Shown here one piece after another: positions 22,369 through 22,405 of a stretch of 22,405 nt of DNA. The first letter of the stretch is position 1. Every line of letters begins with the position of its first letter. The notes under the pieces were generated by a model. It saw only the letters and a program-made list of their open reading frames with translations, was not told where the DNA came from and searched no databases. The stretch covers positions 1 to 22,405 of the forward strand of contig JAVVPE010000027.1 in assembly GCA_036655915.1 (NCBI GenBank). Reading direction: 5' to 3'. This DNA comes from JAVWGW01 sp036655915 (GTDB lineage Bacteria > Actinomycetota > Coriobacteriia > Coriobacteriales > Eggerthellaceae). The position numbers and the translations under genes are program-made.

Positions 22369-22405
22369 ATGAACGAAACAACCAGTGTCGTTTCCGTGCG
22401 CAACA
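22369..22405 (+). CDS. Start of a gene cut by the window edge, probably a BceA-like ABC transporter ATPase
   Basis: Only 12 codons are present (MNETTSVVSVRN). The ATG has a full AGGAGG 4 nt upstream. The VVSVRN opening fits the first strand of an ABC ATPase, and the place after a BceRS-like pair and its predicted binding site makes the transporter ATPase the best guess. No motif of the ATPase itself is inside the window. Confidence 0.6.
   Translation, partial: MNETTSVVSVRN

Overview
The window looks like a chromosomal segment of an anaerobic actinobacterium of the class Coriobacteriia, most likely in or near the Eggerthellaceae. This is inferred, not proven. The main reasons are a Tat-exported, lipobox-bearing FAD reductase-type protein beside its own LysR regulator, a TrmFO-XerC pair, a DUF2871-like membrane protein, and GC-rich codon use over most of the window. 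No rRNA, tRNA, CRISPR array or recognisable insertion sequence was seen.

Layout. (1) Positions 1-3455 are visibly more AT-rich than the rest. They hold a 495-base gene-free stretch with a long inverted repeat, a LysR-type regulator, and a Tat-signal FAD-binding oxidoreductase closed by a strong terminator. (2) Positions 3758-5347 lie on the minus strand and carry a DUF2871-like four-helix membrane protein, a Nudix hydrolase and a RelB/DinJ-like antitoxin with no toxin. A direct repeat of about 65 bp flanks the Nudix-antitoxin pair. (3) Positions 5679-6587 encode an unrecognised 302-residue protein with a possible nuclease-like ExK signature. (4) Positions 6775-13517 form an amino-acid biosynthesis run: ilvB, ilvN, serC, serA, leuA. 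(5) Positions 13679-19162 form a DNA uptake/processing and tRNA-modification run: yraN, comM/yifB, dprA, trmFO, xerC, with several overlapping start and stop codons. (6) Positions 19349-20391 hold a TetR regulator and a small four-helix membrane protein. (7) Positions 20522-22405 hold a Bce-type response regulator, an intramembrane-sensing histidine kinase, and the first codons of a downstream gene that is probably the ABC transporter ATPase.

The most interesting link is regulatory. Three copies of the palindrome TGAACNNNGTTCA lie upstream of the tetR gene. A fourth copy, 15 kb away, sits just downstream of the -10 box of the DUF2871-like gene. This suggests one TetR regulon joining two small, uncharacterised four-helix membrane proteins. 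The second point is the FAD enzyme: by eye, the three catalytic residues of classical fumarate reductases are replaced, so its substrate or reaction may be different. The third is the direct repeat bracketing the orphan antitoxin and Nudix gene.
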